Part shown: positions 44,949-53,314 of the stretch, one piece after another
Position numbering within the stretch: position 1 is the first letter of the stretch
Layout: every line of letters begins with the position of its first letter
NCBI RefSeq assembly: GCF_039543385.1
Contig: NZ_BAABJQ010000028.1
Coordinates: 49,731 to 113,730 of the forward strand
Direction of reading: 5' to 3'
Length of the DNA stretch: 64,000 nucleotides
Source of the DNA: Rugosimonospora acidiphila
Lineage (GTDB): Bacteria; Actinomycetota; Actinomycetes; Mycobacteriales; Micromonosporaceae
Made by a program: the position numbers and the translations under genes
Notes under the pieces: model-generated
Seen by the model: only the letters and a program-made list of their open reading frames with translations
Databases searched by the model: none
What the model was told of the DNA's origin: nothing

Positions 44949-45133
44949 CGGTCTGCCCCGGGACGCCGGAGTGACCCAGCTCACGAAATGCCGGCGGCCC
45001 CGGCCCGCGTTGTACCCAACGCTGATGTGCTCCGTGTCCCCGGGCCTCAACTAAATTGCCTTCGCGGAATACCGTACGGCTGGAGCCGCGTCGCGCCACT
45101 CGCCGAGAGGCGACCGGCACATCAGCACCACGT

Positions 45134-45169
45134 AAAGTCCCCGCCGCACTTCGGTGCGGCGGGGACTTT
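45134..45169. terminator. very strong TTCG-loop terminator
   Basis: A 16-bp perfect stem AAAGTCCCCGCCGCAC / GTGCGGCGGGGACTTT closed by the stable TTCG tetraloop, with A and T ends in the right places for both directions. It lies about 185 bp after the GGDEF gene and 190 bp after asd, far for either, which suggests another transcript ends here. Confidence 0.9.
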
Positions 45170-45176
45170 GTCGTTG

Positions 45177-45232
45177 CGAGGCTTCCGCGTGTTTCGAGGC
45201 TTCCCGCGTCGTTTCGTGGGTCCCGCGTGTTT
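45177..45232. repeat. three imperfect 18-20-bp direct repeats
   Basis: CGAGGCTTCCGCGTGTTT, CGAGGCTTCCCGCGTCGTTT and CGTGGGTCCCGCGTGTTT follow one another without gaps, immediately after the TTCG terminator. No coding or known role is evident. Confidence 0.7.
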
Positions 45233-45359
45233 CGACCCTCGTTCCCGACTCCTCCGGCGTGCGGCCACCGGGCTTCCCCGGGGATCGCCCGGGGCCGACC
45301 CGGTGACCGCGCGCTGTGTGCGGAAGGAGGGATGAAACGTCGTTGGGTCCGCCGAGGAG

Positions 45360-46430
45360 TCAGCGCGCCGGCACGAACTCCGCGGCGATGACCTCGGCGA
45401 TTTGCGCGGTGTTGAGCGCGGCGCCCTTGCGCAGGTTGTCGCCGGTCACGAACAGGTCCAGCGCCCGGGGGTCGTCCATCGACCGGCGGATCCGGCCGAC
45501 CCAGGACGGGTCGGTGCCCACCGCGTCGATCGGCATCGGGAACTCCCCGGCCGCCGGGTCGTCGACCAGGATCACGCCGGGGGCGTGGCGCAGTGCCTCC
45601 CGGGCCCCCTCGGCGTCCACCTCGGTGGCGAAGACCGCGTGGATGGCGACCGAGTGGCTGGTGACCACCGGAACCCGGACACACGTCGCGGAGACCTTGA
45701 GATCGGGCAACCCGAGGATCTTGCGGGACTCGTTGCGGACCTTGACCTCTTCGGAGGACCACCCGTTGTCCTTGAGCGATCCCGCCCACGGCACCACGTT
45801 GAGCGCCATCGGCGCCGGGAACGGGCCGAGGTCGTCGCCGACCGCCCGGCGCACGTTGCCGGAGCGGGAGCCGAGGTCACGGTTGCCCGCCACCTTGTCG
45901 ATCTGGCTCAGCAGGGTGTCGATGCCGGGCTTGCCGGCGCCGGACACCGCCTGGTACGAGGCGACCACCAGCTCGCGCAGCCCGTACTCGTGGTGCAGCG
46001 GGGCCAGCGCGACGATCATGGTGAGGGTGGTGCAGTTGGGGTTCGCGATGATCCCCTTCGGCCGGTTGCGCACCTGCTCAGGGTTGATCTCCGGTACGAC
46101 CAGGGGGACGTCCGGGTCCATCCTGAAGGCGCCCGAGTTGTCCACCACGACCGCACCCCGGGACGCCGCGATCGGCCCCCACTCGGCGGAGATCTCGTCC
46201 GGCACGTCGAACATGGCCACGTCGATGCCGTCGAAGGCCTCGGGGGTCAGCGCCTGGACGGTCAGTTCTTCGCCGCGCACGGTCATCTTCCGCCCGGCCG
46301 AGCGCGCCGAGGCGATTAACCGGATCTCCCCCCACACGTTCTTCCGGGAGGAGAGCAGGTCGCACATCACCCCCCCGACCGCGCCGGTTGCCCCGACAAC
46401 GGCCAGCCTGGGTAGATTCTTGTCGCTCAC
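45360..46430 (-). CDS. asd: aspartate-semialdehyde dehydrogenase
   Basis: NADPH-dependent reduction of aspartyl phosphate to aspartate semialdehyde, feeding diaminopimelate, lysine, methionine and threonine synthesis. The 356-aa protein has NADP-binding VVGATGAVGGVM at the N-terminus, the active-site Cys in NPNCTTLTMI and the substrate-binding SYQAVSGAGKPG. GTG at 46430 lies 3 nt after the ask stop with GGGAGG overlapping the end of ask, so the two are one operon. Confidence 0.97.
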   Translation of the reverse strand: MSDKNLPRLAVVGATGAVGGVMCDLLSSRKNVWGEIRLIASARSAGRKMTVRGEELTVQALTPEAFDGIDVAMFDVPDEISAEWGPIAASRGAVVVDNSGAFRMDPDVPLVVPEINPEQVRNRPKGIIANPNCTTLTMIVALAPLHHEYGLRELVVASYQAVSGAGKPGIDTLLSQIDKVAGNRDLGSRSGNVRRAVGDDLGPFPAPMALNVVPWAGSLKDNGWSSEEVKVRNESRKILGLPDLKVSATCVRVPVVTSHSVAIHAVFATEVDAEGAREALRHAPGVILVDDPAAGEFPMPIDAVGTDPSWVGRIRRSMDDPRALDLFVTGDNLRKGAALNTAQIAEVIAAEFVPAR

Positions 46431-46433
46431 GTC

Positions 46434-47699
46434 CTACCTCCCGGTCCCGGCGTAGACCACGGCTTCCTCGTCCCCGCCCAGGTCGAACGCGTTGTGAATG
46501 GCGACGACCGCAGCGTCCAGATCGGTGTCCCGGCAGACCACCGACACCCGGATCTCGGACGTGGAGATCATTTCGATGTTGACGCCCGCCTCCGCCAGCG
46601 CGGCGAAGAACTTGGCGGCGACGCCGGGGTGCGAGCGCATCCCGGCCCCGATGAGGGACACCTTGCCCACGTGATCATCAAAGAGCAAGCCCTTGAAGCC
46701 GACCTTCTCCTTGATCTTGCCTAGCGCCGCCATGGCGGCCGGCCCGTCGCTCTTCGGGAGCGTGAAGGAGATGTCGGTGCGACCGGTACCCTCCGTCGAC
46801 ACGTTCTGAACGATCATGTCGATGTTGGTCTCGGCGAGGGCGACCGTCTCGAAGAGGTGCGCCGCCTCGCCCGGCTCGTCGGGCACTCCGACAATGGTGA
46901 TCTTGGCCTCGCTGGGATCATGCGCGACGCCGGTGATCAGTGCTTGCTCCACGGGAAGATCCTCCATCGATCCGGAGACGATGGTCCCCGGCTTGTTCGA
47001 GTACGACGAGCGGACATGGATCGGCATGCCGTAGCGCCGCGCATACTCTACGCAGCGCAGCATCAGCACCTTCGCGCCGCACGCGGCCAGCTCCAGCATC
47101 TCCTCGTAGGTGATCTGTTCGATCCGCCGGGCGTTCGGCACGATCCGCGGGTCCGCGGTGAACACGCCGTCCACGTCCGTGTAGATCTCGCAGACATCGG
47201 CCCGCAGGGCGGCGGCCACCGCTACCGCGGTGGTGTCCGAGCCGCCCCGGCCGAGGGTGGTGATGTCCTTGGTGTCCTGGGACACGCCCTGGAAGCCGGC
47301 GACGATCGCGATCGCGCCCTCGTCCAGCGCGGTGAGCAGCCGGCCCGGGGTCACGTCGATGATTCGTGCCCGGCCGTGCGCCGAGGTGGTGATCACCCCT
47401 GCCTGCGAGCCCGTGTACGACCTCGCCTCGTAGCCCAGGTTGTGGATCGCCATGGCCAGCAGCGCCATCGAGATGCGCTCACCCGAGGTGAGCAGCATGT
47501 CCAGCTCCCGGCCGGGTGGCAGCGGGCTGACCTGATGTGCGAGCTCCAACAGCTCGTCTGTGGTGTCGCCCATGGCGGAGACGATCACGACAACGTCGTC
47601 CCCCGCCTTTCGGGTGTCCACGATCCGCTCGGCTACCCGCTTGATGCGCTCGGCGTCCGCAACCGACGAGCCGCCATATTTCTGCACCACGAGCGCCAC
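46434..47699 (-). CDS. ask: aspartate kinase
   Basis: Phosphorylates aspartate, the first committed step to the aspartate-family amino acids and to diaminopimelate for the wall. The 421-aa protein is typical: VALVVQKYGGSSVADAERI at the start, kinase core with GFQGVSQDTKDITTLGRGGSDTTAVA, and two C-terminal ACT domains for allosteric feedback (ITIVGVPDEPG..., VSLIGAGMRSHPG). GTG at 47699 follows GAGAGGGGG by 8 nt. An in-frame ATG at 46967 (MEDLPVEQALITGVAHD) is at the place where other actinobacteria start a separate regulatory beta subunit. No strong ribosome site is seen there. Confidence 0.97.
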   Translation of the reverse strand: MALVVQKYGGSSVADAERIKRVAERIVDTRKAGDDVVVIVSAMGDTTDELLELAHQVSPLPPGRELDMLLTSGERISMALLAMAIHNLGYEARSYTGSQAGVITTSAHGRARIIDVTPGRLLTALDEGAIAIVAGFQGVSQDTKDITTLGRGGSDTTAVAVAAALRADVCEIYTDVDGVFTADPRIVPNARRIEQITYEEMLELAACGAKVLMLRCVEYARRYGMPIHVRSSYSNKPGTIVSGSMEDLPVEQALITGVAHDPSEAKITIVGVPDEPGEAAHLFETVALAETNIDMIVQNVSTEGTGRTDISFTLPKSDGPAAMAALGKIKEKVGFKGLLFDDHVGKVSLIGAGMRSHPGVAAKFFAALAEAGVNIEMISTSEIRVSVVCRDTDLDAAVVAIHNAFDLGGDEEAVVYAGTGR

Positions 47700-47946
47700 G
47701 CGAGTGACCCCCTCTCCATCGCGGCACACGCCGCGAGCCTGTGAACCCCCGCCGCGTCAACGCTGCCGCGACAGGCCCGACGAGACCTCCGCTCGCCGCG
47801 ACCCTGGTCCCACGCGACGACGCCGCCGGTCACTGCGGCCGTCGCGAATGGCGACGGGCCTGGTCAGGCCGGCGGCGCTAGTGGGACGACACCAAGGGTA
47901 CCGGCGCGGCGCAGCGGCTTGGAGAGTCGATCCCACGATCCGGCCG

Positions 47947-47961
47947 TTGTGTGACCCACAA
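47947..47961. promoter_or_regulatory. inverted repeat TTGTG-N5-CACAA before the lipoprotein gene
   Basis: Perfect 5-bp arms, just upstream of the preferred lipoprotein start (47969), in the 269-bp divergent region shared with ask. It resembles an operator half-site pair but does not fit the usual TGTGA-N6-TCACA Crp pattern. Confidence 0.35.
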
Positions 47962-47968
47962 TGACTCG

Positions 47969-48775
47969 GTGCGCCTGAGAACCGGAGTTGCCGCAATCGT
48001 CCTGGTCGGCGTGCTATCGGCGGTCGGGTGCGGCAGCACCCCGCCGCCACCGGCGGACCCCAGCCCCAGCCCGGCGCCGACCGGCCCGACCGACGCCTGG
48101 GGGCAGTTGGCCGCCCGGGTCGCCACGTCCCAGGACAAGCGGTACACGGCCACCTACACGCTCACCTCGCACGGCCGGCCGGCCCGTACCGTCTCGGTGA
48201 CCATCGCGGCCGACGGGTCGTGGCTGGTCACCATCCCGGGCGGGGCACTGAGCGGCACGGTCGACGTGGCGGTCGCGGACACCCGCAACGGGCTGTACCA
48301 GTGCGCCCTGAGCCCCGTTCCGGCCGCTCCCGACCCCACCGACGACGAGAGCGCCGATCCGGACGGCACGCCGCCGAGCCCCGCCCCGACGGGCTGCGTA
48401 CGGGTCGCCGACTCCACCGGCGCCCTGCCTGCGGCGGCCGATCCCCGGGTGGAGTACCTGTTCACCACCTGGCTGCCCATCCTCACCGACCGGGATCAGG
48501 CCATCGCCGTCAACAACGCGACCATGCAGGGCGCCAAGGGTCAGTGCTTCTCCATCCAGCCCAACTCGGCGGCGCTGACCCCGCCGGTCGACGCGGGGAT
48601 CTACTGCTACGACACGGACGGCACGCTGACCGGGGCGGCCCTGCCGATGGGCACGTTCCTGCTGGCCTCGGGGCCGGGTGCGGCACCGCCCACGGTGGCC
48701 CTGCCGGCCCCGGTGGTACCCGGAACACCGGTGGCCACCGCCTCACCCACCCCGCCGCCAGACTCCGACCAGTAG
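47969..48775 (+). CDS. putative secreted lipoprotein, function unknown
   Basis: 268 aa. MRLRTGVAAIVLVGVLSAVGC is a lipoprotein signal with lipidation Cys about residue 21, followed by a Pro/Ser spacer. The folded part (residues ~45-230) shows YTATYTLTSHGRPARTVSVTIAADGSWLVTIPGG, a pattern like small actinobacterial lipid-binding or 'hypothetical' lipoproteins. A second Pro-rich tail ends the protein. GTG at 47951 is also in frame but falls inside an inverted repeat. It lies between ask (divergent) and leuA (same strand). Confidence 0.75.
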   Translation: MRLRTGVAAIVLVGVLSAVGCGSTPPPPADPSPSPAPTGPTDAWGQLAARVATSQDKRYTATYTLTSHGRPARTVSVTIAADGSWLVTIPGGALSGTVDVAVADTRNGLYQCALSPVPAAPDPTDDESADPDGTPPSPAPTGCVRVADSTGALPAAADPRVEYLFTTWLPILTDRDQAIAVNNATMQGAKGQCFSIQPNSAALTPPVDAGIYCYDTDGTLTGAALPMGTFLLASGPGAAPPTVALPAPVVPGTPVATASPTPPPDSDQ

Positions 48776-48850
48776 CGACGCCGACGCGCGGGTGGGCGCG
48801 CCCGCCCGTGCCGCGAGCCGGCTCGACCGCCCTGTCTGCCGCCCCTGTCG

Positions 48851-48869
48851 GGCGCGCGGCGAGCGCGCC
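48851..48869 (+). terminator. hairpin after the lipoprotein gene
   Basis: 7-bp perfect stem GGCGCGC / GCGCGCC with loop GGCGA, 75 bp after the lipoprotein stop and just before the leuA promoter candidate; plausible terminator insulating leuA. Confidence 0.4.
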
Positions 48870-48891
48870 TCCCAGATCGCGGGAGCCTGGG

Positions 48892-48918
48892 TTGAGTGAT
48901 GCCGCTGTGGCGTACAGT
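48892..48918 (+). promoter_or_regulatory. candidate leuA promoter
   Basis: TTGAGT at 48892-48897 and TACAGT at 48913-48918 (15-bp spacer, or 16 if read as GTTGAG). This would start transcription near 48925, only a few bases before the leader-peptide ATG at 48929. The leader would thus be translated from a nearly leaderless mRNA. Confidence 0.5.
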
Positions 48919-48928
48919 GTCCCCTGTT

Positions 48929-48997
48929 ATGTCGCGGGTACTGCTTCTTCGCTGCCGCGGCGGGGCTCCATCCGGCCGGCACCCCGTCGCGGAGTAG
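48929..48997 (+). CDS. leuA leader peptide (Leu-codon attenuator)
   Basis: A 22-codon ORF beginning MSRVLLLRCRG with three consecutive Leu codons (CTG CTT CTT), ending TAG at 48995-48997, 67 bp before leuA. CTT is unexpected in DNA this GC-rich, which fits regulatory codons read slowly when charged tRNA-Leu is scarce. Leucine-rich leaders upstream of leuA are known in actinobacteria from comparative studies. The sequence and position match; attenuation here is inferred. Confidence 0.8.
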   Translation: MSRVLLLRCRGGAPSGRHPVAE

Positions 48998-49026
48998 GCA
49001 CGCGTCCTCGCCTGAGCATGCGGACC

Positions 49027-49051
49027 AAGCCGGTCACCTCCCTTCCGGCTT
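49027..49051 (+). promoter_or_regulatory. candidate attenuator hairpin before leuA
   Basis: AAGCCGG / CCGGCTT with an 11-nt loop, ending in TTT and immediately followed by the leuA ribosome site GGAG at 49053-49056. It could act as a weak terminator or restrict ribosome access; the alternative pairing with upstream leader sequence was not worked out. Confidence 0.5.
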
Positions 49052-49064
49052 TGGAGCTTCCGAC

Positions 49065-50813
49065 ATGACTGACGACACGATCAGCAGCACCACGACCGCC
49101 GGCGACGCCATCGCGCGACAGCGGGCCAGCGCCATGCCCTTCGGCCGCTACCAGCCCTACCACCAACAGTTCACGGTCGAGCTGCCGGATCGGCAGTGGC
49201 CCGAACGCCGGATCGAGGCGGCGCCGCGCTGGTGCGCGGTGGACCTGCGCGACGGCAACCAGGCACTGATCGACCCGATGTCCCCCGAGCGCAAGCGGCG
49301 GATGTTCACGCTGCTGGTACAGATGGGATATAAGGAGATCGAGGTAGGTTTCCCGGCGGCCAGCCAGACCGACTTCGACTTCCTGCGGCAGCTGATCGAG
49401 CAGGATCTGATCCCGGACGACGTGACGATCCAGGTGCTGACCCAGTGCCGCGAGCACCTGATCGACCGGACCTTCGAGTCGCTGCGCGGCGCCAAGCGGG
49501 CCATCGTGCACATCTACAACTCGACCTCGGTGCTCCAGCGCCGGGTGGTGTTCGGGCTGGACAAGGACGGCATCACCGACATCGCCACCAGCGCGGCCCG
49601 GCTGTGCAAGAAGTACCAGGAGATCCACACCCCGGACACCGACATCTACTACGAGTACTCGCCAGAGAGCTACACCGGTACCGAGCTGGAGTACGCGCTG
49701 GAGATCTGCTCGGCGGTGATCGACGTGATCGACCCGACCCCGGACCGTCCGCTGATCGTCAACCTGCCGGCCACGGTCGAGATGGCCACCCCGAACGTGT
49801 ACGCCGACTCGATCGAGTGGATGCACCGGCACCTGCCCCGCCGCGACTCGGTGATCCTGAGCCTGCACCCGCACAACGACCGGGGCTGCGCCGTGGCCGC
49901 CGCCGAGCTGGGCGTGATGGCCGGCGCCGACCGGGTGGAGGGCTGCCTGTTCGGCAACGGTGAGCGCACCGGCAATGTGGACCTGGTCACACTCGGACTG
50001 AACCTGTTCAGCCAGGGCATCGACCCGCAGATCGACTTCCGGCAGATCGACGAGATCCGCCGCACCGTCGAGTACTGCAACCAGCTGCCCGTACACGAAC
50101 GCCACCCGTACGCCGGTGACCTGGTCTACACGGCGTTCTCCGGCTCCCACCAGGACGCCATCAACAAGGGCCTGGACTGGCTGACCAGGGACGCCGCCGA
50201 GGCCGGGGTGGGGGTCGACGACTTCACCTGGGGAGTGCCGTACCTGCCCATCGACCCGAAGGACGTCGGGCGCACGTACGAGGCGGTGATCCGGGTCAAC
50301 TCGCAGTCCGGCAAGGGCGGCGTGGCCTACATCATGCGCACCGAGCACCAGCTCGAGCTGCCCCGCCGGCTGCAGATCGAGTTCTCCGGCGTGGTGCAGC
50401 AGCACACCGACGACGAGGGCGGCGAGGTCACGCCGGAGCAGATGTGGGACATCTTCTCCGCGACGTATCTTCGCCCGACCGCGCGCCGGGTGAAGATGGC
50501 GAGGTACTCCACGTCGGCGCTGGACGGGAAGGTGGAGCTCAACGTGTCCGTCGACGTGGACGGGACGCGGCGGGACCTGATCGGAGTGGGGAACGGCCCG
50601 ATCGACGCCTTCGTCAACGCGCTGTCCACCGTGGACGTTTCGGTACGGGTACTGGACTATGCCGAGCACGCGTTGACCGCCGGCGGAGACGCGCAGGCGG
50701 CCGCGTACGTGGAGTGTGAGGTGGACGGCGAGGTCCGGTGGGGCGTCGCGACGGACGACAACATCGTCACCGCGTCGCTACGCGCGGTCGCCAGCGCGAT
50801 CAACCGGGACTGA
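49065..50813 (+). CDS. leuA: 2-isopropylmalate synthase
   Basis: Condenses acetyl-CoA with 2-ketoisovalerate, the committed step to leucine. The 582-aa protein is the long actinobacterial LeuA type: DLRDGNQALIDPMSPERKRRMF (catalytic DRDG-like metal site), LHPHNDRGCAVAAAELG (metal-binding HxH) and GERTGNVDL. A C-terminal LeuA dimer/allosteric domain (about residues 440-582) binds leucine for feedback. ATG at 49065, GGAG 8 nt upstream. Expression is probably also controlled by the Leu leader just upstream. It converges on the exporter gene with 11 bp between stops. Confidence 0.97.
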   Translation: MTDDTISSTTTAGDAIARQRASAMPFGRYQPYHQQFTVELPDRQWPERRIEAAPRWCAVDLRDGNQALIDPMSPERKRRMFTLLVQMGYKEIEVGFPAASQTDFDFLRQLIEQDLIPDDVTIQVLTQCREHLIDRTFESLRGAKRAIVHIYNSTSVLQRRVVFGLDKDGITDIATSAARLCKKYQEIHTPDTDIYYEYSPESYTGTELEYALEICSAVIDVIDPTPDRPLIVNLPATVEMATPNVYADSIEWMHRHLPRRDSVILSLHPHNDRGCAVAAAELGVMAGADRVEGCLFGNGERTGNVDLVTLGLNLFSQGIDPQIDFRQIDEIRRTVEYCNQLPVHERHPYAGDLVYTAFSGSHQDAINKGLDWLTRDAAEAGVGVDDFTWGVPYLPIDPKDVGRTYEAVIRVNSQSGKGGVAYIMRTEHQLELPRRLQIEFSGVVQQHTDDEGGEVTPEQMWDIFSATYLRPTARRVKMARYSTSALDGKVELNVSVDVDGTRRDLIGVGNGPIDAFVNALSTVDVSVRVLDYAEHALTAGGDAQAAAYVECEVDGEVRWGVATDDNIVTASLRAVASAINRD

Positions 50814-50824
50814 TCCGCCGTCGC

Positions 50825-52291
50825 CTAGGCGTCGGTCCCTCCGCCCCGCTCGGATCGCACGGGCGGGGCGGGGGGCACGCCCGGGGCCGCCGACGGGGGC
50901 ACCGGGTGCGCCCGGGCGGAGGGCTCCCGCTTCACCAGTACCAGCGAGGTCAGCGCGCCCAGCGCGTACAGGCCGGCACACCCCAGCACGGCCAGGTGGA
51001 ACCCGTGGCTCAGCACGCCCGGCTGCTGGTACTGCTGCCCGCTGATGCCCACCGCCAGCGGAAGCGCGGCGACGGAGAGCAGCCCGCCGGAGCGGGCGAC
51101 GGCGTTGTTCACACCGCTGGCCGTGCCGGCCTGTTCGCTGGGTGCCGCGGCCAGGATCGCCGCGGTCAGCGGCGCCACCACCAGCGTCATGCCCAGCCCG
51201 AACAGGATCGCCGCCGGCAGCACGTCCAGCCAGTATGAGGTGTGCTGGCCGATCCGCAGCATCAGCAGGATCCCCACGCCGGCGATCACGGAGCCGCCGG
51301 TCAGCGGCCAGTGGGGACCGATCCTCGCGCCCAGCGCCCCGGCGCGGGACGAGCCGACCAGCAGCAGCAGGGTCATCGGCAGCAGCGCCACGCCTGCCTT
51401 CAGCGCCGAGAAGCCGGACGCCACCTGAAGCTCGACGACGAGGAAGAAGGTGATGCCGGACAGGCCGGCGTAGATGAAGAAGGTGACCAGGTTGATGGCG
51501 CTGAACTGGCGGGAACGGAACAGCCGGGGTGGCAGCATCGCGGCGTCGCCCCGGCGCCGTTCGGCCAGCACGAACACGACCAGCGCCACCACCCCGACGG
51601 CGGTGGCGGGTATCGCCCCGGCGCCGCGCTGGATCAGCGCGTACGTGATACCGGCCAGGCCGGCCGCGGCGAGTACCGCGCCGGGCAGGTCAAACCGTCC
51701 GGTGCTCGGGTTGCGGCTCTCCGGCACCCAGGCCACCGCCGCGACGACCGCGAGCACCGCCAGCGGCACGTTGATGAAGAAGATCCAGCGCCAGGACAGC
51801 GTGTCGATCAGCCAGCCGCCGAGGAACGGCCCGATCGCGGTGGCCACTCCGGACAGCCCGGACCACGCGCCGATCGCCTTGGCCCGGTCCTTGTCGACGA
51901 ACGATGCCTGCAGCAGCGCCAACGACCCCGGAGTCAACAGGGCCGCGCCGCAGCCCTGCAGCGCGCGGGCGGCGGTGAGCATGCCCACGTTCACCGAGAA
52001 TCCGCACAGCACCGACGCGGCGGTGAACCACACCACACCGATCAGGAACACCTTGCGCCGGCCGTACCGGTCGCCGAGCGCGCCGCCCAGCAGCACGAGC
52101 GCGGCCAGGGCGAGCGTGTAGGCGCTGATCGTCCACTGTAGACCAGCAACGTTCGCGCCAAGATCTTTGCCGATGTGCGGGAGCGCGACGTTGACCACGG
52201 TGCTGTCGAGGAAGGCCATCCCCGAGGCGACCACCGAGGCGAAGACGGCACCCCGGCCACGCGCGGACGACAACCGCAAACCGTCTGCCAT
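50825..52291 (-). CDS. MFS drug exporter, DHA2 (14-TM) family
   Basis: 488-aa proton-driven efflux pump of the EmrB/QacA type. Visible motifs: LDSTVVNVALPHIG in TM1, GALGDRYGRRKVFLIG (motif A), ARALQGCGAALLTPGSLALL (motif B/C region) and GPFLGGWLIDTLSWRWIFFINVP (motif C). About 14 hydrophobic segments are present. ATG at 52291 with GGATGGAG upstream. The C-terminal tail is Pro-rich. It diverges from the HNH gene (57 bp). The substrate is unknown. Confidence 0.92.
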   Translation of the reverse strand: MADGLRLSSARGRGAVFASVVASGMAFLDSTVVNVALPHIGKDLGANVAGLQWTISAYTLALAALVLLGGALGDRYGRRKVFLIGVVWFTAASVLCGFSVNVGMLTAARALQGCGAALLTPGSLALLQASFVDKDRAKAIGAWSGLSGVATAIGPFLGGWLIDTLSWRWIFFINVPLAVLAVVAAVAWVPESRNPSTGRFDLPGAVLAAAGLAGITYALIQRGAGAIPATAVGVVALVVFVLAERRRGDAAMLPPRLFRSRQFSAINLVTFFIYAGLSGITFFLVVELQVASGFSALKAGVALLPMTLLLLVGSSRAGALGARIGPHWPLTGGSVIAGVGILLMLRIGQHTSYWLDVLPAAILFGLGMTLVVAPLTAAILAAAPSEQAGTASGVNNAVARSGGLLSVAALPLAVGISGQQYQQPGVLSHGFHLAVLGCAGLYALGALTSLVLVKREPSARAHPVPPSAAPGVPPAPPVRSERGGGTDA

Positions 52292-52348
52292 GACTCCATC
52301 CTGCCCGTCCGAGTGGCGGGACCGGCCGCCTACCCTCAAGCTGAGGTG

Positions 52349-53008
52349 GTGCGTACCATCCGTGCCCTCATCGCATTGTTCGCGCTGGTTGCCCTGTCCG
52401 CGTGCGATCCGAGCATCCTCGACCAGGGCGGCGCCGGCGCCTCGCCCGGCCCGATCGGCAGCGGCCCGGCGGGCCAGGGTGCCGGTGCGGCCGGCCAGCA
52501 GCTCGCCGGGCTGACCGTGTCGAACGGGCTGAGCATGTCGGGCTACAGCCGTGAGAAGTTCCCGCACTGGATCAGCCAGGGCCACGGCTGCGATACCCGG
52601 GACGTGGTGCTGGAGCACCAGGGCTCGGGCGTGCGCGTCACGTCCTCGTGCGAGATCACTGCCGGCGACTGGACCAGCCCGTACGACGGCAAGAGCTACA
52701 CCGATCCGCAGAAGCTGCAGATCGACCATGTGGTGCCGCTGGCCAACGCCTGGAAGTCGGGTGCCAAGAACTGGACCACTCAGCGACGCGAGGAGTTCGC
52801 CAACGACCTGACCCGGCCGCAACTGCTCGCGGTCACGTCCTCGCTCAACGAGTCAAAGGGCGACCAGGACCCGTCGCAGTGGCGGCCGCCGAGCCGGAGC
52901 TTCTGGTGCGGGTACGCCGAGGACTGGATAGCGGTGAAACACTACTGGCAGCTGACCATCACCAATGCCGAGAAGTCGGCCCTGTCCGACCTGCTGGGGA
53001 GCTGCTGA
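52349..53008 (+). CDS. lipoprotein HNH-family nuclease (DUF1524/GmrSD C-terminal type)
   Basis: 219 aa. A lipoprotein signal (VRTIRALIALFALVALSAC, lipobox LSAC at residues ~16-19) precedes a Gly/Ala spacer. The DUF1524 HNH domain then follows: LQIDHVVPLANAWKSGAKNW with the general-base DH, then RREEFANDLTRPQLLAVTSSLNESKGDQDPSQWRPP and a final WCGYAEDWIAVK. The residues expected for metal and DNA cleavage are present. Surface export suggests nutrient scavenging, DNA processing or an effector role rather than restriction. GTG 52349 or 52346 could start it. Its stop overlaps the next start (TGATG). Confidence 0.88.
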   Translation: MRTIRALIALFALVALSACDPSILDQGGAGASPGPIGSGPAGQGAGAAGQQLAGLTVSNGLSMSGYSREKFPHWISQGHGCDTRDVVLEHQGSGVRVTSSCEITAGDWTSPYDGKSYTDPQKLQIDHVVPLANAWKSGAKNWTTQRREEFANDLTRPQLLAVTSSLNESKGDQDPSQWRPPSRSFWCGYAEDWIAVKHYWQLTITNAEKSALSDLLGSC

Positions 53009-53262
53009 TGATTTCGTCGCGGACCGGGGACTTCACCGCGGGACCGGGCGGGGTGTGGACCGAGGAGGTGGGCGTCGTCACGGGACAGCTGACGCTGCGC
53101 ACCGAGCTGTCCGACGACCTGAGCCTGACCCTGCGGGTGCAGTACAAGGACGCCGACGAGTGGTACGTCATCCGGGGCGGGCGCGTCCGGCTGGGCGACG
53201 CCGACGACCTCGAACCGGTCCACCGCCTGATGCTCGGCGTGCTGGACCGGCCCGAGGGCTGA
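53008..53262 (+). CDS. 84-aa hypothetical protein coupled to the HNH nuclease
   Basis: Not recognised. ATG at 53008 overlaps the last base of the nuclease stop (TGATG), so translation is coupled. The sequence has no signal peptide or membrane helix. It reads MISSRTGDFTAGPGGVWTEE, then LTLRTELSDDLSLTLRVQYKD and EWYVIRGGRVRL, predicted beta-rich and strongly acidic, and ends RLMLGVLDRPEG. An immunity or chaperone role for the nuclease is a guess from position only. Confidence 0.7.
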   Translation: MISSRTGDFTAGPGGVWTEEVGVVTGQLTLRTELSDDLSLTLRVQYKDADEWYVIRGGRVRLGDADDLEPVHRLMLGVLDRPEG

Positions 53263-53314
53263 CCTGGCGGACTTTCCCGTCACGCCCTGGACGGTGCGCG
53301 GCGGGGGGACGGCG

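Larger units (their letters stand above)
44949..45359. other. 411-bp convergent spacer between the GGDEF gene and asd
   Basis: No protein gene is supported. It contains a small GNRA-capped hairpin TCGCC-GAGA-GGCGA near 45100, the strong TTCG-loop terminator at 45134-45169, and three imperfect ~19-bp repeats at 45177-45232. The stretch before the terminator could be a small RNA. Confidence 0.4.

Noticed and set aside
47947..47961. Crp-binding site before the lipoprotein gene
   Set aside because: The arms TTGTG/CACAA with 5-bp spacing do not match the usual TGTGA-N6-TCACA pattern.
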